A stretch of 64,000 nucleotides of DNA from Pontibacter kalidii (GCF_026278245.1 NZ_CP111079.1:1862501-1926500); one strand, 5' to 3'. Counted from the stretch's first letter, positions 9,815 through 18,958 are shown. The notes: a model not told the origin generated them from the sequence alone. A program made the numbers and translations.

Positions 9815-9900
9815 GGAATAGTTATGCGGCTCGTACACGCTATGCGCGAGGCGTAGCCAGGTAAAAAGCCTGTGCCATGTTATCGGTTTGGTGTACGATT
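9815..9900 (-). repeat. attC-like imperfect inverted repeat 1
   Basis: The spacer between the DHFR-family and esterase genes contains GAAT..CGTACAC (9816-9837) facing GTGTACGATTC (around 9891-9901). The central 14-mer GCGAGGCGTAGCCA (9846-9859) recurs exactly in the next spacer at 10855-10868. The outer arms include GTTAT/ATAAC elements. It resembles the folded recombination sites of gene cassettes, but the canonical R boxes are not clear. Confidence 0.4.
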
Positions 9901-9920
9901 CTATTGCATGCCCTTAACCT

Positions 9921-10793
9921 TTATTCTTTGCGCACCTTCGGGTATAGTAATCTAAACGAATTGGAAACAGCTTGATGCATGATGGTGGCATGGTCTACCT
10001 GAGGCAAGTAGTCAAAGTACACGTTTATGCTTTTGCTTTTTGTTTCTTTTAGTTTTTCTGCCAGTAAATTTGCATCTACTTCCATTACTCTGGGAATAGC
10101 AGTTGGTGTAAGCCCTTCCTTTCCTACGCCAATATAAACATCGGTTTGTTGGGTAATGCCGCCTTCCAGAAACTTGAGTTTATGATCAAGCAAAGAGCCA
10201 TTGTCCCACCACAGACTCGGACTGATGATAACGTACTTGTTGAATAAAGTCGGCTTCTTAAATAAAATCTCTGCCGTTAAAAGCCCGCCTAATGATTGCC
10301 CGATTATCGTCTTAGAACTGTTCGTTTTATATTTCTTCTCTATAAATGGCTGCAGTTCTGTTTCTAAAAACGTGATAAATTTATCGGAATGGCCTGTTGT
10401 GGGATATCGCTTTTGATCTTCCTCTATGCTAGTCGGGAATGTGAAGTCTCTTCTCCTATCGACAGTGGCGATGCCAACAACTATAGATTTCGGAACCTGG
10501 TTTATCCATTCAAAACTGTTGAATTGCACGAGGCCAACTACATGAATAAAATCCTCGTCTGCCGAACCGTCAAGAAGATAAATAACAGGATATCGTACCG
10601 TATCTTTCTTGCTATATCCTTCGGGAAGGTAAATATTTAAAATTCTTTTTTCGCCAAGTTCCTTTGAGTGAACTTCATCAATCAGTCCAAGTATAAAAGG
10701 CTTGCTGCTGTCTTTCTTTTCCGGCCTGCTTACCTGACCAAAGGTTAGCGGCGCAGAGAAGGTTAGAATTAGAAGTAAAAGGATTCTGTTCAT
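9921..10793 (-). CDS. Exported alpha/beta-hydrolase, esterase D type
   Basis: A 290-residue protein with a signal peptide (1-19, ending TFGQ) and an esterase (Fes/EstA-like, PF00756) fold. The strand RYPVIYLLDGSA (~67-78) precedes the nucleophile elbow GQSLGG (~163-168, Ser ~165). A late DHATI segment (~268) supplies a likely catalytic His, with an acidic partner near VGKEG (~221). Relatives hydrolyse ferric-enterochelin-type esters or small acyl esters; the substrate here cannot be read from sequence. Expected in the periplasm. It sits between two cassette-like repeats and is AT-rich. Confidence 0.85.
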   Translation of the reverse strand: MNRILLLLILTFSAPLTFGQVSRPEKKDSSKPFILGLIDEVHSKELGEKRILNIYLPEGYSKKDTVRYPVIYLLDGSADEDFIHVVGLVQFNSFEWINQVPKSIVVGIATVDRRRDFTFPTSIEEDQKRYPTTGHSDKFITFLETELQPFIEKKYKTNSSKTIIGQSLGGLLTAEILFKKPTLFNKYVIISPSLWWDNGSLLDHKLKFLEGGITQQTDVYIGVGKEGLTPTAIPRVMEVDANLLAEKLKETKSKSINVYFDYLPQVDHATIMHQAVSNSFRLLYPKVRKE

Positions 10794-10826
10794 CTGTTAA
10801 ATACTCGCGTTTCGTTCATAACAATC

Positions 10827-10891
10827 AACCCTTAACGGTTAGTACATAAGGTGAGCGAGGCGTAGCCACAGTTTGGCTTATGTGCGGGGTT
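10827..10891 (-). repeat. attC-like imperfect inverted repeat 2
   Basis: Nested arms AACCC (10827-10831)/GGGTT (10887-10891) and ACATAAG (10844-10850)/CTTATGT (10877-10883) enclose the 14-mer GCGAGGCGTAGCCA (10855-10868) shared with the spacer at 9846-9859. The right end GGGGTTAGCGG resembles an R' (GTTRRRY-like) box. It lies between two short same-strand genes, as attC sites do in cassette arrays. Confidence 0.45.
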
Positions 10892-10905
10892 AGCGGCTGG
10901 TATTT

Positions 10906-11421
10906 TTATAGTTCAACTTCAAATAAGTTATTGATGATTTTCTTAACTGCATCTCTTGTCCTCGGCACATTATCAACTTGTAAATACTTTTGAAGTCTAT
11001 TTGCGACTATCTCTGGCTTTGGGTTATCAGTTAGTGTCGGCTGGATTTCTCTCATCCATAATGATTGATTTAATCTTTCATCAATAGTTGTACAAAATAT
11101 TAAAGCATCAAGAGCTATCAAGCTTAGAGGTCTTCCTTTAGTTAACCATTTATCGGCTCTGTTCCAATTGAAGCAAGAACTTGCAGCAACATGTCCCCAA
11201 TTACTACTTATATTGATTGCTTTATGTGCATTATGTTCAATCCAATCAAGCACTTTCTCATACCTGATGTAATTCAAGGCATTTATACATTCGTTGAGAT
11301 ACTTCTCGTCAAAAGTTTCTATTTCTGCAATTAATGTGTCTAAAGCTTCATCTTTATTCAAAGTCTTTGCGATGTCCATAGCACGAAGTATAAAGTCGTC
11401 TACTTTTTCTTGATTGTACAT
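10906..11421 (-). CDS. Hypothetical protein, helical, 171 aa
   Basis: Not recognised. A 171-residue protein that appears all-alpha and soluble, rich in Asn, Lys, Leu and Ile, with HEAT-like amphipathic stretches (for example YLNECINALNYIRYEKVLDW, ~41-60) and a WGHVAASSCFNWNRADKWL block (~75-93). It has no signal peptide, membrane segment or catalytic motif. Its GC content is clearly below that of neighbouring genes such as the T9SS plug gene, suggesting recent acquisition. It is the first gene in transcription order of the cassette-like trio. The start ATG is the complement of 11419-11421. Confidence 0.6.
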   Translation of the reverse strand: MYNQEKVDDFILRAMDIAKTLNKDEALDTLIAEIETFDEKYLNECINALNYIRYEKVLDWIEHNAHKAINISSNWGHVAASSCFNWNRADKWLTKGRPLSLIALDALIFCTTIDERLNQSLWMREIQPTLTDNPKPEIVANRLQKYLQVDNVPRTRDAVKKIINNLFEVEL

Positions 11422-11494
11422 TCAAATTGTCTCTGATATAACCGCCAACTACTGTACATGCGAAAACATACGCTTATCTGCATTATAGCTTCCA

Positions 11495-12808
11495 CTACTT
11501 CCTGTTAAAGTATAACCGGTCATACCCGATCAGCAGGTCGGCGCGGGAGCCGGGTGGGCGGTAGTAGATCAGGATATCGTAATCATTGCCGGTCTCGAAA
11601 TGGCTTCCCTCAAAGTAGCTGTCATCTGGTGCCGCTGTACCGGACTTTAAAGTATAATAGTAGTTATAGTAGCCCTGCTTCAACAGCATGCGGCCAGTGT
11701 AAACCTGGCGCTCGGCATCATAAGTCAACTTCGCTTCCTCCGACTGGCGCCAGTTGGTCAAATCGCCTTGCAGGTATACTTCGCCGGGCACTTTGTCCGA
11801 GACCTGCAGTTCAAAGTCCACCCAGGTATAATCACCGTTCACATCGCCGTTGCCATACTGGCGGTTGCCGAAAATGCGCTTGCCATTAATGTCCGGGTCC
11901 TGACTGTAGGCAAGGCCGCTGCGGCTCTGGTCTGTCTGTAAGAATACCACGGCCGGGTTCTGCTGCAGGTCAATGTTATCTACCCCTATACCTTTATAGT
12001 TCAGGCTGCGGGTATCAAACGCGCGGAATTCGCTGTGGCCTTTAAAAAGCTCTTTCGGATCAAAGAATACGTATTCCAGCCTACGCTGGGCATCATGTAT
12101 GTAGGTAGGGCGGGCAAGGCGCTTAGCGGTGTCCCAACGGTAGTTCTGGCGCATCACGGCCTTTACCTCTGCTGCTGGGTTCACGAGGTCGTAGTCGGCA
12201 TAAAACACGTTAAACTCTACCGGCTGCCTGGTCTCGCGGCCCTGCGGACCGAGCGAGGCTCCCAGTTTGGACGCCACTGTTACCAGTTCCTGGTACACCA
12301 TAAAACGCTGTGTGAGCAAGAGCTTTCCTCCCTCCTCCTGCACCACCAGCAGGTAATTGCCGCTCAGTTTTACGCGCGGTACCCGGAACTTGTAGTGCAC
12401 ATAATTTACGCGGGTGTTCACCGAGTTCTGCGCATCGGTAATAAAGAATTCGTTAAACTCGTTGAGGAACTGCGTATCGCTGAGGGAGGAGGGTTTCCAG
12501 TTGGCGTCGCAGTGAACGAGCCTGGCCTGCAGGCGGTTGGGTGCGGCGTTCAGGCGGTCAAACTCAAGTATGATAGGTTTGGTCTGATTGATGGGAACAA
12601 CAGGCGGCTCCAGCACCTCCTCCTCAAAACCGGTGGCCACATAGGCCTGCACCGACTGTATACTTTCGTCGTACACGAAATCCTCATAGCGCAACTGCGA
12701 TTGTGTAGCGCTACTGCTCTGCACCTGCTGCTCTATCGGAACACAGGCCACGGTGCCAACTGCCAGCGCACCGGCAATCAGGTAAGTATAAGTTAATCTT
12801 TTCAGCAT
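11495..12808 (-). CDS. T9SS plug-type lipoprotein (DUF5103)
   Basis: A 437-residue protein of the DUF5103 family. Members include the Plug component that seals the SprA translocon of the type IX secretion system on the periplasmic side. The chosen ATG (complement of 12806-12808) is internal to a longer frame because it gives a good lipoprotein signal with the lipobox GTVAC (~18-22). Family blocks visible are FDRLNAAPNRLQARLVHCDANWKPSSLS (~85-112, several shorter motifs), GNYLLVV (~151) and a C-terminal immunoglobulin-like region ending in the YDRLYFNRK type. It agrees with the T9SS cargo protein encoded at 6421. No other T9SS core gene is in the window. Confidence 0.85.
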   Translation of the reverse strand: MLKRLTYTYLIAGALAVGTVACVPIEQQVQSSSATQSQLRYEDFVYDESIQSVQAYVATGFEEEVLEPPVVPINQTKPIILEFDRLNAAPNRLQARLVHCDANWKPSSLSDTQFLNEFNEFFITDAQNSVNTRVNYVHYKFRVPRVKLSGNYLLVVQEEGGKLLLTQRFMVYQELVTVASKLGASLGPQGRETRQPVEFNVFYADYDLVNPAAEVKAVMRQNYRWDTAKRLARPTYIHDAQRRLEYVFFDPKELFKGHSEFRAFDTRSLNYKGIGVDNIDLQQNPAVVFLQTDQSRSGLAYSQDPDINGKRIFGNRQYGNGDVNGDYTWVDFELQVSDKVPGEVYLQGDLTNWRQSEEAKLTYDAERQVYTGRMLLKQGYYNYYYTLKSGTAAPDDSYFEGSHFETGNDYDILIYYRPPGSRADLLIGYDRLYFNRK

Positions 12809-12929
12809 GCTCGTCTGTTCAGGCCATACTCTGCAGTACAGCCACATGGTTATCAGAACGAATATAGCTAAAAAGTATAAACCTGGGTTACAACAGGGGC
12901 CGATACAATAGATTTATACTTCCGAAAGC

Positions 12930-13379
12930 TTACTCTTCTTTTAAATGTGTTTCCACAAATATCCCAGCTTCCAACGTTTTCTGTACAGGGCACTTGGTGG
13001 AGATCACTCTCAGCCGTTGGCGTTGCTCCTCGGTAAGGTTGCCTGTGAGCCGTAGGTGCTTGGTAACGCGGTTAAGTTTTGCCTCCTTCTCCCCGCACTG
13101 GGCACAGTCCACAGCGTGGACGCGCTCGTGCCGCAGGCTCACTTCTGCCCGTTCCAGCGGCCAGCCCTTTCGCTGCGCATACATGTGCAGGGTAATAACG
13201 GTGCACGACCCGAGGGCGGCTAATATGTAATCATATGGGTCTGCGCCCTCTTTTATACCCTCGGCCACGCCGGACTCGTCGATTACCATCTTGTCTACGC
13301 CGGCGCTGATGTGGGCCACCAGGGGGGAGCTGCTGTCGGTATACACCGTGATGAAACCCTCTTTTTCCTCTAAGCTCAT
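12930..13379 (-). CDS. OsmC family peroxiredoxin-like protein
   Basis: A 149-residue cytosolic OsmC/Ohr-superfamily protein. These thiol peroxidases reduce organic hydroperoxides, using a Cys pair. Visible family features are DPYDYILAALGSCTVITLHMYAQRKG (two overlapping blocks, ~47-72, first Cys ~58) and STKCPVQKTLE (~127-137, second Cys ~130). Between them an extra CAQCGEKEAK segment (~91-100) adds two Cys not needed by classical OsmC, typical of the YhfA-like OsmC subgroup. It lies upstream in transcription of nothing obvious and is flanked by short non-coding spacers. Confidence 0.88.
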   Translation of the reverse strand: MSLEEKEGFITVYTDSSSPLVAHISAGVDKMVIDESGVAEGIKEGADPYDYILAALGSCTVITLHMYAQRKGWPLERAEVSLRHERVHAVDCAQCGEKEAKLNRVTKHLRLTGNLTEEQRQRLRVISTKCPVQKTLEAGIFVETHLKEE

Positions 13380-13528
13380 AGTTTATACTTTAGGGATGCT
13401 AAGTATAGTATAAGGTATGGCTGCAGAAAAGTTTTGAGCGCGTGAAGTATAAATGCTCCGGCTTCAGGCCGCCCAGCCAGTGTGGCTGGCGCTTTCCCTT
13501 CATAAGAATGCTCTAAGGCAGATTAGAT

Positions 13529-14884
13529 TTAAAACCGCAGCACAAAGGTGGTCCCCTGCCCCAGTTCGGACTGGACCGAAATAGTGCCCTTGTGCAGGCG
13601 CATCATCTGGCGTGAGAGGCTGAGGCCGATGCCCGATCCGGTTTTTTTGGTGCTGTAGAACGGGATGAAGATCTTAGCCATGGCCTCTTCCGTCATGCCC
13701 GGCCCGTTGTCTGACACAGAGATGGTGATGCGGCTGCGCCCGTCCAGGGAGGCGCGCAACGCTATTTGCCCATCCGGCTGCTCATGCACGGCTTCGGTGG
13801 CGTTTTTCACCAGATTGATGAGCACCTGCTCCACCATACTTCTGTCGGCGGAGAGGAGCATGTTTTCGCGCGGGGCCTGCACCACCAGCTGAACCTGCTG
13901 CCGTGCCAACTGCTCGCGCAGCAACAGCTTTATCTCCTGCAACAGTTCCCCCACATCAAACCGCGACATCTGCGGCACCGAGATGGTAGTCAGGTTACGA
14001 AACTCATTCACAAAACGGATAAGTCCCTCGGAGCGGCGGCTGATGGTTTGCAGGCATTGGCCGATATCCAGGAGCTCCTCGCGCAGCAGGGTTATCTCCT
14101 CGGCCTCCGTATCGGTAAACGTATGGATCTCCTCGCAGGCGCTGGCCGAAAGCGACGAGATAGGCGTCACGGAGTTCATGATCTCATGCGTCAGCACGCG
14201 GATCAGCTTGCTCCAGGCCTCCATCTCCTTTTCCTCCAGCTCCATCTGTATGTTTTGCAGCGAGGCCAGGCGCACCCTATCCCCCAGCAACGACAGCTCT
14301 ATGACGTGCACCGACAGGTGGGCCTGCTCGCCCTCCTGCCGCACAGGCACCAGTACCTTGTCGCCGCTCTCGAGTTGCTGCAGTCCCAGCGCCAGCTCCG
14401 GACTGACCTGCTGTAGCTCCTGCACCCGCCGCAACTGCCCCACCTGTAATAGCTTTTTGGCGGCATTGTTGAGCAAAAGGATACTTCCGTCGGGTTTGTA
14501 GGTGATGATGCCGATGCCTATGTGCTGCACAATCACCTCGAAGTATTGCAGGTGCGCCTCCTTCTCGGCCCGCACTTCCCGGAACTTCGCCATCACCTCG
14601 TTTAGCTTTTGCGCCAGCTCCCTTTGCGTTTTCCCCGCGGGCCCCACATGAAATTGCTCGGTGAAGTCATCATACTTGATGGAATTGAGAAAACGGAGAA
14701 AAAGCCTGTTGGTCCGCTCCATGTAGTGCATCAACAGCCCTATCTGCAAAAAGATAAAGAGCCCCAGCCCCAACAGCGTGCCGCGGTACTCCTCACTGAA
14801 ATCTATCCGGGCAAAGGCAAAGACTGATGCTGCCAGCAGCAGCACGCGCAACAGTAGCTGTAACTTGTAGTGCCTATAGCTCAT
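13529..14884 (-). CDS. Membrane sensor histidine kinase (NtrB-like partner)
   Basis: A 451-residue kinase. Two N-terminal membrane helices (~8-26 and ~34-54) with almost no periplasmic loop are followed by a helical linker and a PAS-like segment (~112-150, IGIGIITYKPDGSILLLNN). Then come the H box LTHEIMNSVTPI (His ~233), N box NLVKNATEA and G boxes DNGPGM and GSGIGLSLS. The ATG at 14884 was chosen because it overlaps the end of the response regulator gene by 11 bp, implying coupling; longer upstream frames merely read over that gene. The short sensor part suggests sensing in the membrane or cytoplasm. It should phosphorylate Asp57 of the NtrC-type regulator. Confidence 0.93.
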   Translation of the reverse strand: MSYRHYKLQLLLRVLLLAASVFAFARIDFSEEYRGTLLGLGLFIFLQIGLLMHYMERTNRLFLRFLNSIKYDDFTEQFHVGPAGKTQRELAQKLNEVMAKFREVRAEKEAHLQYFEVIVQHIGIGIITYKPDGSILLLNNAAKKLLQVGQLRRVQELQQVSPELALGLQQLESGDKVLVPVRQEGEQAHLSVHVIELSLLGDRVRLASLQNIQMELEEKEMEAWSKLIRVLTHEIMNSVTPISSLSASACEEIHTFTDTEAEEITLLREELLDIGQCLQTISRRSEGLIRFVNEFRNLTTISVPQMSRFDVGELLQEIKLLLREQLARQQVQLVVQAPRENMLLSADRSMVEQVLINLVKNATEAVHEQPDGQIALRASLDGRSRITISVSDNGPGMTEEAMAKIFIPFYSTKKTGSGIGLSLSRQMMRLHKGTISVQSELGQGTTFVLRF

Positions 14885-16259
14885 ACTTCTCGAGTCTTCG
14901 GTACAGCGCCCCCCGGCTAAGGCCCAGCTCCTTGGCTGCTTTGGAGATGTTGCCCTCATGCTTCTGCAGAGCCCGCTGCACCGCCTCCCGCTCCAGGTCA
15001 TCCAGGTCCAGGGTTTGGGCGGTAACGGCTGGCGCAGCAGGAGTTTGCTCCTCGGCCAGAAAGAAGAAATCCTCGGCCTGCAGCTCGCGGTTGTCGCTCA
15101 TAATCGAGGCCCGCTCCAGCGCATGCTGCAGCTCGCGCACGTTGCCGGGCCAGCTGTAGCGGCGCAAGCGGGCCAGCGCCGATTCGCCCAGGCGCTTGAC
15201 AGGTTGTTTATACTTCTGAGCGTACTCCTGCAGAAAATGGGAGGCAAAAAGCGCCACGTCCTCCAGGCGCTCGCGCAGGGGCGGCAGGTGCAGTTCCACG
15301 GTATTGATGCGGTAAAGTAAATCCTGCCGGAACTCCCCGCGCTGCACCATCTCCTTCAGCGGCATGTTGGTGGCGCAGATCAGCCGCACGTCTACAGGAA
15401 TGGGCTTGTTGGTACCCACCCGGATGATCTCGCGCCGTTGCAATACCGTGAGCAGTTTGGCCTGCATGGCCGGCGAAAGGTTACCGATCTCATCCAGAAA
15501 AAGGGTGCCGCCGCTGGCCGCCTCTATCCTGCCGATCCGGTCTTCCTTGGCATCGGTAAAAGCGCCCTTTTTATGGCCGAACAACTCACTCTCGAACAAC
15601 GATTCGGTGATAGCACCCATGTCCACAGTTACGAATACTTTGTCGGAACGGGAGGAGCTTTCGTGAATGGTGCGGGCGATGACTTCTTTGCCGGTGCCGT
15701 TCTCGCCCAGCAAAAGTACATCGGCATCCGTTTTGGCCACTTTATCGATGATGGAGAAAAGCTGGCGCATGGCATTACTCTCGCCCTGGATAATGTCTTT
15801 GCCGGTGCTGAGCTGTGAACTGAGGGCACGGTTAACCGCTTTCAGTTGGCTTACTTCTTTGTAGGAGTGGCGCAGTCTGGCAGCAGATGACAACGTGGCG
15901 ATCAGCTTCTCGTTCTGCCAGGGCTTCAGCACAAAGTCGGTGGCTCCCTCCTTGAGCGCCCGCACGGCCATCTCCACATCACCGTATGCGGTTATCATCA
16001 CCACCACTGCCGAGGGGTCATACTTCAGGATTTCCCTGAGCCAGTAGAACCCCTCCTGGCCGCTCGTAATATCCTGGCTGAAGTTCATGTCGAGCAGGAT
16101 CAGGTCGAACTCCTCGTTGGAGAGCAGGAACGGAATCTTCTTCGGGTTTTTCTCCATCACCACTTCCCTGGCATGGTGCTTCAGGAGCATCTTGGCCGAG
16201 AACAGCACGTCCTCGTTATCGTCTATTACCAGAATGCGTCCCAGATTTTGTTCTTCCAT
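14874..16259 (-). CDS. Sigma-54-dependent NtrC-type response regulator
   Basis: A 461-residue three-domain activator. The receiver has Asp13/14, phosphoacceptor Asp57 in LILLDMN and Lys112 in LKPW. The AAA+ domain has Walker A GENGTGKE (185-192), sigma-54 contact loop GAFTDA (232-237) and Walker B GGTLFLDEIG (~250-259). The Fis-type HTH SKAAKELGLSRGALYRRLE lies at the C-terminus. It activates RNA polymerase carrying sigma-54 from upstream sites. Two matching palindromes and a -24/-12-like promoter lie in the divergent intergenic region (16376-16481) before the FtsX-like permease, its most obvious target. The histidine kinase gene overlaps its 3' end. Confidence 0.96.
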   Translation of the reverse strand: MEEQNLGRILVIDDNEDVLFSAKMLLKHHAREVVMEKNPKKIPFLLSNEEFDLILLDMNFSQDITSGQEGFYWLREILKYDPSAVVVMITAYGDVEMAVRALKEGATDFVLKPWQNEKLIATLSSAARLRHSYKEVSQLKAVNRALSSQLSTGKDIIQGESNAMRQLFSIIDKVAKTDADVLLLGENGTGKEVIARTIHESSSRSDKVFVTVDMGAITESLFESELFGHKKGAFTDAKEDRIGRIEAASGGTLFLDEIGNLSPAMQAKLLTVLQRREIIRVGTNKPIPVDVRLICATNMPLKEMVQRGEFRQDLLYRINTVELHLPPLRERLEDVALFASHFLQEYAQKYKQPVKRLGESALARLRRYSWPGNVRELQHALERASIMSDNRELQAEDFFFLAEEQTPAAPAVTAQTLDLDDLEREAVQRALQKHEGNISKAAKELGLSRGALYRRLEKYEL

Positions 16260-16375
16260 AGTTTTAGGTGCGTTTATGCCTCGCTTCTTGATCAGCTAAA
16301 GGGTGGTATAACAATACTGTGCCAGCTTTAGATACATCTAATATAGTGATTCTGCGGCTTATTCTATACTTGTGT

Positions 16376-16412
16376 TGTCCGGTGATGGACAGAAAGTGTC
16401 CGGCACCGGACA
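16376..16412 (+). promoter_or_regulatory. Tandem palindromes, likely NtrC-type activator sites
   Basis: Two 16-bp dyads: TGTCCGGTGATGGACA (16376-16391) and TGTCCGGCACCGGACA (16397-16412). The second has perfect 7-bp arms. Their centres are 21 bp apart, two helical turns, so both dimers would lie on one face. They sit about 50-90 bp upstream of the sigma-54-like promoter and right next to the divergent regulator gene, as expected for an enhancer. Confidence 0.65.
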
Positions 16413-16463
16413 TAGTCGATATGCTATACTTGCCTATACTTGCAGCCAGTGCCTTTTTTATTT

Positions 16464-16481
16464 TTGGCACAGCGCTTGGCA
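16464..16481 (+). promoter_or_regulatory. Sigma-54-like promoter (-24/-12)
   Basis: TTGGCAC (16464-16470) is a perfect -24 element. Five bases later TTGG (16476-16479) replaces the usual TTGC at -12, with a GC one base further on. The expected start point near 16493 leaves a ~60-nt leader before the permease ATG at 16553. The imperfect -12 lowers certainty. Confidence 0.55.
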
Positions 16482-16552
16482 ATAACCAGGTAGGCCTGCC
16501 TCGCTTCAGGACGGCCTGGAAATGAAACTGGCAAATCCATACTTCTAAAACT

Positions 16553-18958
16553 ATGTTAAAACTGTACTTCCTCACTGCCTTCCGCGCGCTGCTCCGCAAC
16601 AAGAGCTACAGCCTTCTCAACATTGCGGGCCTCACGCTGGGCATTACCTGCAGCATCCTGCTTTTCCTGGTGATAAAGTATGAGCTGAGTTACGATACCT
16701 TCCACAGCAAAGCCGATCGCATTTACCGTGTTACCACTTACTTCAAGACCGAGGAAGGCGAGCAAGAGCATACCGGCATCCGTTTCCCGATTCCGAAGCT
16801 GCTCCGTAGCAATGATAACCTGGGCATGGAGAATACGACTATTATTTACAGCGAGGAGACAGCCCAGATCAACGTCCTGGGCCAGGACAACGGGGTGCAA
16901 CGACGCTTCTTGGAGGAGAAGCCCATTGCCTTTGTGGAGCCACAGTACTTCGATATTTTCGATTTTGAGACAGGCGCCATAGACCCGCGCCCGGCACTGG
17001 CAGAACCGAACAACGTAGTGCTGACGCAAAGCGTGGCCGACAAGTATTTTCCGGAGGGGAATGCGATCGGGAGGTTAATCAAGTTTAATAATATTATTAC
17101 GCTGAAAGTAAGCGCTGTTATGCCCGACCCGCCTTCCAATTCGGACTTCCCTTTTTCCATGCTGATCTCCTACCCTTCGTTCCGAAACTATACGAAGTTT
17201 GAGGTCGACAACTACAATATGCTCACCAGCAATTTTCAGCTATTTGCGTTGCTGCCAGAGGGGGCATCCCCAGCGGCCAAACAGGCAGAGATATCAAGTT
17301 TCGTGCAGCGCCACCGGGAGCAGAACAAAAGGGTGGCGGAAAGCTTTGTGCTGCAGCCCCTCAGCGATATACACTTTAACCCTGAGTTGGGCAACTTCGG
17401 CCAACGCACCATTGCCAAAGAAATTATCTGGTCGATGGCGCTGGTAGGCATTTTCATGGTACTGGTGGCCTGCATCAACTTTGTGAACCTGGCCACCGCA
17501 CAGGCCGTGAAGCGTGCCAAGGAAGTGGGTGTGCGTAAGGTGCTGGGCAGCAGCAAAAGCCAGCTGGTGCTGCAGTTCATCGGCGAGACCTTCCTGATCA
17601 CCTTGCTGGCCACCCTGCTGTCGGTTATACTTACGGAGCTTGCCCTGCCCTACCTCAACAGCCTACTGGAGCTGAAAATCACATTTACTGTACTCCAGGA
17701 CCCGGTGCTGTTGTTTTTCCTGGTAGCGGAAGTACTGCTGGTCACGCTGTTTGCCGGTATTTACCCGGCCATGATCCTGGCAAACTTCCAGCCGATTGCA
17801 GCCCTGAAGAGCCGCATCAACACGCAACAGGTGGCAGGCTTGCCCATCCGGCAGGCCCTGGTGGTACTACAGTTCACGATCTGCCAGGTACTCATCATCT
17901 GCACCATCCTGGTAAACGAGCAGATGGACTTCTTTAGGACCAAGTCGCTGGGCTTTAACAAAGATGCCGTGGTAACCATTCTACTGCCAAACCAGGCCGG
18001 TGAGAAAATACAGCCCCTGCGCGACGAGCTGCTGAGCAACCCTGTCGTGCGCCAGGTGAGTTTCTCAGGCGCTCCGCCATCCTCTAACTTTACCTGGGGC
18101 TCCAACTTTGCCTATAACAACTCCAGCGAAGACGCCACATTTGAAGCCAACCTGAAGTTCGCCGATGAGCATTACCTGAACCTGTATGACATTAAACTGG
18201 CGGCCGGAAGAGCCTACACCAACGCAGACTCGGCCTCTGTGATGATAAACGAAACTATGCGCCGCAAGCTTGGTATTGAGAGTCCCGCGGACGCGATCGG
18301 CAAAACGATGCGCATCGGCAGTGACTTCAAGGCAACTATTGTGGGCGTAGTGGAAGACTTTCACCAGACCTCGCTGCACCGGCCTATCGATCCTATTATT
18401 CTGTTTACCTCCAAAACGGAATACCTGTTCCTCAATGCCAGAGTTGACATAAGCCAGAAGCAAGAGGCGATTGCTCACCTGGAGAAAGTATGGAATATGG
18501 CTTACCCGGATGATGTGTTCAGCTATGAGTTTCTGGATGAAACAGTCGCCAACTTTTACCAGGAAGAGGCGCGCCAAAGCAAGCTGTTCAAGGTCTTCTC
18601 CTTCATCGCCATACTTATAGGCTGCATTGGCCTGTACGGCCTGGTGGCCTTTATGGCGACGCAGCGCACCAAAGAGGTGGGCATCCGCAAGGTGATGGGC
18701 GCCTCCGTGTTCAGCATCGCCTCCCTGTTTTCCAAAGAGTTCATCAAACTGGTGCTCATAGCGTTTATACTTGCTGCGCCGATCGCCTACTACATCTTCA
18801 GCCTGTGGCTCGAGGACTTTACCTACCGCATTAGTATTGGCTACTGGCCGTTTCTACTGGCCGGGGTAGCTACACTCCTGATCGCGCTGCTGACCATGAG
18901 CACCAAAGCCATACAGGCGGCGCTGGCTAACCCGGTGGTCTCCTTAAAAAGCGAGTAA
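16553..18958 (+). CDS. FtsX/MacB-like ABC transporter permease
   Basis: An 801-residue double FtsX-type permease with two MacB periplasmic core domains. It starts MLKLYFLTAFRALLRNKSY, has a first membrane helix ~21-40, a periplasmic region, a first three-helix FtsX bundle (~295-430), a second periplasmic region, and a final bundle from ~685 containing QRTKEVGIRKVMGAS. The paired motif RAKEVGVRKVLGSS occurs at the first bundle. Such proteins work with a separate ATPase to drive mechanotransmission or export, often of peptides, toxins or lipids. No ATPase gene is adjacent, so the partner is encoded elsewhere. The upstream region carries a sigma-54-like promoter and activator palindromes tied to the divergent two-component system. 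Confidence 0.92.
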   Translation: MLKLYFLTAFRALLRNKSYSLLNIAGLTLGITCSILLFLVIKYELSYDTFHSKADRIYRVTTYFKTEEGEQEHTGIRFPIPKLLRSNDNLGMENTTIIYSEETAQINVLGQDNGVQRRFLEEKPIAFVEPQYFDIFDFETGAIDPRPALAEPNNVVLTQSVADKYFPEGNAIGRLIKFNNIITLKVSAVMPDPPSNSDFPFSMLISYPSFRNYTKFEVDNYNMLTSNFQLFALLPEGASPAAKQAEISSFVQRHREQNKRVAESFVLQPLSDIHFNPELGNFGQRTIAKEIIWSMALVGIFMVLVACINFVNLATAQAVKRAKEVGVRKVLGSSKSQLVLQFIGETFLITLLATLLSVILTELALPYLNSLLELKITFTVLQDPVLLFFLVAEVLLVTLFAGIYPAMILANFQPIAALKSRINTQQVAGLPIRQALVVLQFTICQVLIICTILVNEQMDFFRTKSLGFNKDAVVTILLPNQAGEKIQPLRDELLSNPVVRQVSFSGAPPSSNFTWGSNFAYNNSSEDATFEANLKFADEHYLNLYDIKLAAGRAYTNADSASVMINETMRRKLGIESPADAIGKTMRIGSDFKATIVGVVEDFHQTSLHRPIDPIILFTSKTEYLFLNARVDISQKQEAIAHLEKVWNMAYPDDVFSYEFLDETVANFYQEEARQSKLFKVFSFIAILIGCIGLYGLVAFMATQRTKEVGIRKVMGASVFSIASLFSKEFIKLVLIAFILAAPIAYYIFSLWLEDFTYRISIGYWPFLLAGVATLLIALLTMSTKAIQAALANPVVSLKSE

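Noticed and set aside
12035..12796. 253-codon plus-strand frame opposite the T9SS plug gene
   Set aside because: Antisense shadow of a clear DUF5103 gene; no signal, domain or start context.
14885..15001. Longer N-terminus of the histidine kinase (39 extra residues)
   Set aside because: The extra residues merely read through the end of the response-regulator gene; the ATG at 14884 begins directly at the first membrane helix.
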